Under the pieces are notes generated by a model. The model did no database searches, was not told the DNA's origin, and saw only the letters and a program-made list of their open reading frames with translations. From Roseibium limicola (lineage in GTDB: Bacteria > Pseudomonadota > Alphaproteobacteria > Rhizobiales > Stappiaceae): a stretch of 64,000 nt of DNA. Position numbers and translations under genes: made by a program. Within the stretch, counting starts at the first letter, position 1. Each line of letters opens with the position of its first letter. Shown here piece by piece: positions 60,295 through 64,000 of the stretch. The DNA is taken from positions 1 through 64,000 of the forward strand of contig NZ_JAFLNF010000006.1 of assembly GCF_017313085.1 (NCBI RefSeq), given 5' to 3'.

Positions 60295-61047
60295 ATGGCG
60301 CTGCATATAGAAGACATCACGAAGTTCTACGGCACTAACCAGGTGCTCGACCAGGTCAACCTGTCAATGCAAGATGGCGAGTTTATCGCGCTTCTCGGGC
60401 CCTCGGGATCCGGCAAGACAAGCCTTTTGCGGATCATCGCCGGGCTGCAGTTTGCCGATGGCGGGCGACTGTCATTTGACGGTGAGGACATCACCGGTGT
60501 AGACGCCCGGCTTCGGCGCTTCGGCATGGTGTTTCAGTCCTATGCCTTGTTTGAACACATGAGTGTCGTTGACAACGTTGCTTTCGGCCTGAAAATGCGG
60601 CCACGTGCGAACCGTCCGAACAAGGGCGAGATCAGCGATCGGGTCCGGAAACTTCTGGACATGGCGGAAATCTCCGAACTGGGCGAACGCTTTCCGAGCC
60701 AGCTGTCCGGCGGTCAACGCCAGCGCGTTGCCTTGACCCGCGCCCTGGCCATTGAGCCGCGTCTGCTTCTGCTGGACGAGCCATTCAGCGCGTTGGACAC
60801 CAAAGTACGCAAAGGGCTGCGCGGGGCGCTGCGCGACCTGCAGAAGAAGGTCGGCATAGGTGCCATTCTGGTTACTCACGATCAGGAAGAAGCTTTCGAG
60901 ATTGCCGATCGGATCGCCATCATGGCCGATGGCAAGATCCAGCAGTTCGACACGCCGAACAATCTGCTGCGTTCACCGGCAACGCCATTCGTGTCCGAGT
61001 TTCTGGAAGGCATGGGATCTTATCATGCCGCTGGCGCCGGAATCTGA
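60295..61047 (+). CDS. cysA: Sulfate ABC transporter ATPase CysA, short form
   Basis: A 250-aa ATPase with Walker A LLGPSGSGKTS, Q-loop GMVFQSYALFEHM, signature LSGGQRQRVALTRALA, Walker B LLLLDEPFSALD and the switch His in LVTHDQEEAFEIAD. CysA proteins are usually about 330-360 aa with a C-terminal TOBE-like regulatory domain; here the protein stops about 20 residues after the nucleotide-binding core. No frame continues the missing domain downstream. The ATG at 60295 has TGGAG nine bases upstream; ATG 60289 and TTG 60262 also exist. Confidence 0.88.
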   Translation: MALHIEDITKFYGTNQVLDQVNLSMQDGEFIALLGPSGSGKTSLLRIIAGLQFADGGRLSFDGEDITGVDARLRRFGMVFQSYALFEHMSVVDNVAFGLKMRPRANRPNKGEISDRVRKLLDMAEISELGERFPSQLSGGQRQRVALTRALAIEPRLLLLDEPFSALDTKVRKGLRGALRDLQKKVGIGAILVTHDQEEAFEIADRIAIMADGKIQQFDTPNNLLRSPATPFVSEFLEGMGSYHAAGAGI

Positions 61048-61100
61048 TCAGGATTATTACATTGTAGAAAGTGCTGAGAGAGATGTTTCTTTCTGGAGAC

Positions 61101-61127
61101 CCGTCGCATCACCTCGGCGGTTTTTTT
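61101..61127 (+). terminator. Likely terminator of the sulfate operon
   Basis: A 6-bp stem with one G:U pair (61101-61106 with 61115-61120) is followed by seven T (61121-61127). The rest of the 61048-61329 gap holds no recognisable gene. Confidence 0.55.
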
Positions 61128-61329
61128 GCAAAGGCAAGACAAATGTGCCTGGACCAGGCTGTCTCACCATGCTGTCTCCCCTTGGAAAAAAGGTCGCTTT
61201 GCCCGGCGTTTTTGTTAGTCTGCACAGGTGAATCAACCCGGCGCTGGCGGTCCAATCGAGAAATCGCGGAACGCTGCGGTAAACGGGTCACGAGATTTGT
61301 AAAATGGTCCGGACTGGGAGCAATACTGA

Positions 61330-62439
61330 ATGAAAACCCGTGCCGCTGTCGCTTTCGAGGCGAAAAAGCCGCTTGAGATCGTGGAGCTGGATCTGGAAGG
61401 CCCGAAGGCCTTTGAGGTTCTCGTTGAAATCATGGCAACAGGCATTTGCCACACGGATGCCTACACGCTCGACGGGCTTGATAGCGAAGGGATTTTCCCG
61501 AGCATTCTGGGACATGAAGGTGCAGGCATCGTGCGCGAAGTCGGCAAGGGCGTTACCAGCCTGAAGCCGGGCGATCATGTCATTCCGCTTTACACTCCTG
61601 AATGCCGTGAGTGTAAGAGCTGCCTGTCGCGCAAGACCAACCTGTGTACGTCGATCCGTTCGACCCAGGGCAAGGGCGTGATGCCTGACGGATCTTCCCG
61701 CTTTTCTTACAAGGGCCAGCCGGTCTTCCATTACATGGGCTGTTCGACCTTTTCCAACTTCACGGTGTTGCCAGAGATCGCTTTGGCCAAGATCCGTCAG
61801 GACGCTCCGTTTGAAAAGGCTTGTTACATCGGTTGCGGTGTCACCACTGGTGTTGGTGCCGTAACCAACTCAGCCAAGGTTGAGCCGGGCTCTAATGTGG
61901 TCGTCTTCGGCCTCGGTGGCATCGGCCTGAACGTCATTCAGGGCGCCAGAATGGTTGGCGCGGACAAGATCATCGGCGTCGACATCAATAACGACAAGAA
62001 GAGCTGGGGCGAGCGCTTCGGCATGACCGACTTCGTCAATCCGACAGAAATCGACGGTGATATCGTCCAGCACCTCGTTGGCCTGACCGATGGCGGCGCG
62101 GACTACACTTTCGATTGTACAGGCAACACCACAGTCATGCGCCAGGCGCTTGAAGCCTGTCACCGCGGGTGGGGTGTCTCCACGGTTATCGGTGTTGCGG
62201 AAGCCGGCAAGGAAATTGCTACCCGTCCGTTCCAGTTGGTGACCGGCCGAGTCTGGCAGGGCTCTGCCTTCGGTGGGGCACGTGGCCGCACGGATGTGCC
62301 GAAGATCGTTGATTGGTACATGGACGGCAAGATCGAGATTGATCCGATGATCACGCATGTTTTGTCTCTGGAAGAGATCAACAAGGGCTTTGATCTGATG
62401 CACGAAGGCAAGTCGATCCGCTCTGTGGTGGTCTTCTGA
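61330..62439 (+). CDS. adhC: S-(hydroxymethyl)glutathione dehydrogenase (class III alcohol dehydrogenase)
   Basis: A 369-aa zinc alcohol dehydrogenase. Catalytic zinc ligands are Cys in [12 protein letters not shown], His in LGHEGAGIV and Cys in [13 protein letters not shown]; the structural zinc cysteines are in [17 protein letters not shown]. The NAD site is [25 protein letters not shown]. It oxidises the spontaneous formaldehyde-glutathione adduct to S-formylglutathione in the cytoplasm. The stop overlaps the next start by one base, so it is coupled to fghA. It may detoxify formaldehyde released by demethylation of osmolytes or C1 compounds. Confidence 0.95.
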   Translation: MKTRAAVAFEAKKPLEIVELDLEGPKAFEVLVEIMATGICHTDAYTLDGLDSEGIFPSILGHEGAGIVREVGKGVTSLKPGDHVIPLYTPECRECKSCLSRKTNLCTSIRSTQGKGVMPDGSSRFSYKGQPVFHYMGCSTFSNFTVLPEIALAKIRQDAPFEKACYIGCGVTTGVGAVTNSAKVEPGSNVVVFGLGGIGLNVIQGARMVGADKIIGVDINNDKKSWGERFGMTDFVNPTEIDGDIVQHLVGLTDGGADYTFDCTGNTTVMRQALEACHRGWGVSTVIGVAEAGKEIATRPFQLVTGRVWQGSAFGGARGRTDVPKIVDWYMDGKIEIDPMITHVLSLEEINKGFDLMHEGKSIRSVVVF

Positions 62440-63278
62440 TGAAGACTGTTTCGGAAGTCCGAAGCCACGGCGGAACTCAGGGCGTTTACACTCATCGCTC
62501 TGCCGAAACGGGAACGGAGATGACGTTCTCGGTTTTTGTTCCCGATCACGGTGATGGCGAGAAGCTGCCTGTCGTCTGGTATCTTTCAGGCCTGACGTGC
62601 ACCCATGCCAATGTCACTGAAAAGGGCGAGTTTCGCGAAGCCTGCGCAGACTTCGGTCTGATCTTTGTCGCGCCGGACACCAGTCCGCGCGGTGAAGGGG
62701 TGCCTGACGATGCCGAAGGCGCTTATGACTTTGGTCTTGGCGCCGGCTTCTACGTGGATGCCACTCAGGCGCCTTTCGACAAGAATTACCGCATGCGGTC
62801 CTACTTGGAAGAAGAACTGCCCGCATTGATCGGTGATCACTTTCCGGCCGACATCAGCCGCCAGTCGATCATGGGACACTCCATGGGTGGTCATGGCGCG
62901 TTGACCATGGGCCTGCGCAATCCCGAGCGGTTCAAGGCCATCTCCGCCTTTTCGCCGATCGTTTCGCCGTTGAATTGTCCCTGGGGTCACAAGGCGTTGG
63001 GCAGTTACATCGGCAACGATCAGTCAGCCTGGCGCGAATATGACGCCTGCGCTCTGATTGAGGACGGTGCACGGGTGCCTGATATCCTGGTGGATCAGGG
63101 AACTGCGGATAATTTTCTGGAAGGTCAGTTGAAGCCGGAGCTGTTGCAGGCTGCTTGTGCAAAGGTTGGCCAGTCTCTGACCCTTCGGATGCAGGAAGGC
63201 TACGACCACAGCTATTACTTCATCTCCTCCTTCATGCCGGACCAGCTGGCCTGGCATGCCGAGCGATTGGCTCAGTAG
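62439..63278 (+). CDS. fghA: S-formylglutathione hydrolase
   Basis: A 279-aa esterase D-family alpha/beta hydrolase. The nucleophile elbow is GHSMGGHGALTMGL near residue 146. The oxyanion region is VVWYLSGLTCTHANV. The acid Asp is in ILVDQGTADNFL and the His in GYDHSYYFISSFM. It hydrolyses S-formylglutathione to formate and glutathione, the second step after adhC. Confidence 0.95.
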   Translation: MKTVSEVRSHGGTQGVYTHRSAETGTEMTFSVFVPDHGDGEKLPVVWYLSGLTCTHANVTEKGEFREACADFGLIFVAPDTSPRGEGVPDDAEGAYDFGLGAGFYVDATQAPFDKNYRMRSYLEEELPALIGDHFPADISRQSIMGHSMGGHGALTMGLRNPERFKAISAFSPIVSPLNCPWGHKALGSYIGNDQSAWREYDACALIEDGARVPDILVDQGTADNFLEGQLKPELLQAACAKVGQSLTLRMQEGYDHSYYFISSFMPDQLAWHAERLAQ

Positions 63279-63290
63279 CGAAATTGCTTC

Positions 63291-63320
63291 GCCGATCCCC
63301 CGTTGCGTTCGGGGGTCGGC
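63291..63320 (+). terminator. Possible terminator hairpin after fghA
   Basis: A 10-bp stem with one T:G pair (63291-63300 with 63311-63320) and a 10-base loop begins 13 bases after the fghA stop. No T-run follows, so termination is uncertain. Confidence 0.4.
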
Positions 63321-63416
63321 ACTCACTGCGGTGGTTGTGCACGCCGAATATGCAGCACCTGCGTAGTATGACGGCTACCCCACAAGGGGCCCCGACGGTA
63401 AAAAGGGCGGATGCTC

Positions 63417-64000
63417 ATGAACCAGACGCCGACAATGCCCGCTCCGCCGCCCGGACGCCGCACTTCGATGCGGGTGCGGATCATTCTGCTTGTCAGCATC
63501 AGCGTGCTTCTCAGCACGTTGGTGGTGGGAGGCGTTGCCTATTATCGCATTTCGTCGGTCGTACGAACCCAGGGTGAAGCCGTTCTGGAGAGTGAGACAC
63601 GGCTCGTATCGGTTCGTTTCCAGCGCGCTTTCTATTCCATAGAAAAGGACCTCCGGACCCTTGCCGGAACCCCGCCGATTGATGGTATTGGCCGGGCCAT
63701 GGCAGCGGGCGGCCTCGATCCATTGGACCGGTCCACGACGGAAGACTGGCGCGAACGCCTGGAAAAGATTTTCGCCGCTCTGATGATGAGCGAGAGAAGC
63801 TATTTCCAGATCCGGCTGATCAGCATTGAGAACTCCGGCCGGGAGCTTGTGCGGGTTGAAAGCCGGAATGGGGAAATCAGTTCGGTTAAGCCGAGCGATC
63901 TTCAGGACAAGTCGACCGAGGATTATTTCATCGATGCGATGGATGCCGCCCCAGGAGAAGTGTTCTTTTCCGAGCTGACGTTCAATCGGGAGCTTGGGCG
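63417..64000 (+). CDS. Membrane sensor protein, N-terminal part (cut by window edge)
   Basis: The first 194 codons or so are in the window with no stop. A proline-rich cytoplasmic start (NQTPTMPAPPPGRR) is followed by a membrane segment VRIILLVSISVLLSTLVVGGVAYY. A periplasmic region follows with FYSIEKDLRTLAGTPP and a Cache-like pattern (IRLISIENSGRELVRVESRNGE, KSTEDYFIDAM, GEVFFSELTFNRELG). This layout is typical of sensor kinases, chemoreceptors or diguanylate cyclases; the output domain is outside the window. An in-frame ATG at 63411 is an alternative start. Confidence 0.75.
   Translation, partial: MNQTPTMPAPPPGRRTSMRVRIILLVSISVLLSTLVVGGVAYYRISSVVRTQGEAVLESETRLVSVRFQRAFYSIEKDLRTLAGTPPIDGIGRAMAAGGLDPLDRSTTEDWRERLEKIFAALMMSERSYFQIRLISIENSGRELVRVESRNGEISSVKPSDLQDKSTEDYFIDAMDAAPGEVFFSELTFNRELG

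Overview
The window looks like an alphaproteobacterial chromosome segment. It has high GC, tightly overlapped operons, FCD- and HutC-type GntR regulators, and many ribose-type, branched-chain, TRAP and TTT uptake systems. Gene content fits a marine Hyphomicrobiales member such as the Roseibium/Labrenzia group, but that placement is an inference from content, not from a marker gene. Nearly everything is uptake plus catabolism of small carbon compounds. I see no integrase, transposase, CRISPR array or phage gene.

Layout. (1) 1-125: initiator tRNA-Met and its terminator. (2) 225-9972, minus strand: ribose-type ABC importer, SorC-family regulator, aldo/keto reductase, GlpD-like flavoprotein dehydrogenase, class I aldolase and FGGY kinase; probably a polyol pathway of kinase, phospho-polyol oxidation and aldol cleavage. 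(3) 10217-17357: a LacI-type repressor divergent from a second ribose-type importer followed by a TIM-barrel isomerase/epimerase and a Gfo/Idh/MocA dehydrogenase. (4) 17431-27780: a translationally coupled acid-sugar operon (otnI-otnC-otnK-ltnD, SMP-30 lactonase, two permeases, ATPase, binding protein) with a divergent LacI-type repressor; it fits L-threonate, or a lactone of it, going to dihydroxyacetone phosphate. (5) 27873-37117: iron alcohol dehydrogenase, tripartite tricarboxylate transporter (TctBCA), DapA-family lyase, 2-hydroxyacid dehydrogenase, PdxA2, FCD regulator and a short DUF1537 kinase; a second acid-sugar pathway. (6) 37234-51279, minus strand: a 13-gene operon with a HutC-type regulator, Liv-type importer, aconitase-superfamily hydratase (two subunits), PEP mutase/isocitrate lyase-family enzyme, hydantoinase A/B, an isochorismatase-fold protein and an FAD dehydrogenase, with a divergent tautomerase/SnoaL fusion. 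(7) 52032-57015: FCD regulator, TRAP transporter and a DapA-family enzyme, possibly for hydroxyproline-type substrates. (8) 57437-61047: sulfate ABC importer. (9) 61330-63278: glutathione-dependent formaldehyde oxidation (adhC-fghA). (10) 63417-64000: start of a membrane sensor protein cut by the window edge.

Six of the seven binding-protein genes are followed at once by a stable stem-loop, whatever the transporter family. Operator-like palindromes can be read beside most of the regulators. The 13-gene operon in (6) is the best candidate for an undescribed pathway: its enzyme set suggests opening of a cyclic amide or imide, hydration of an unsaturated diacid, and C-C cleavage.
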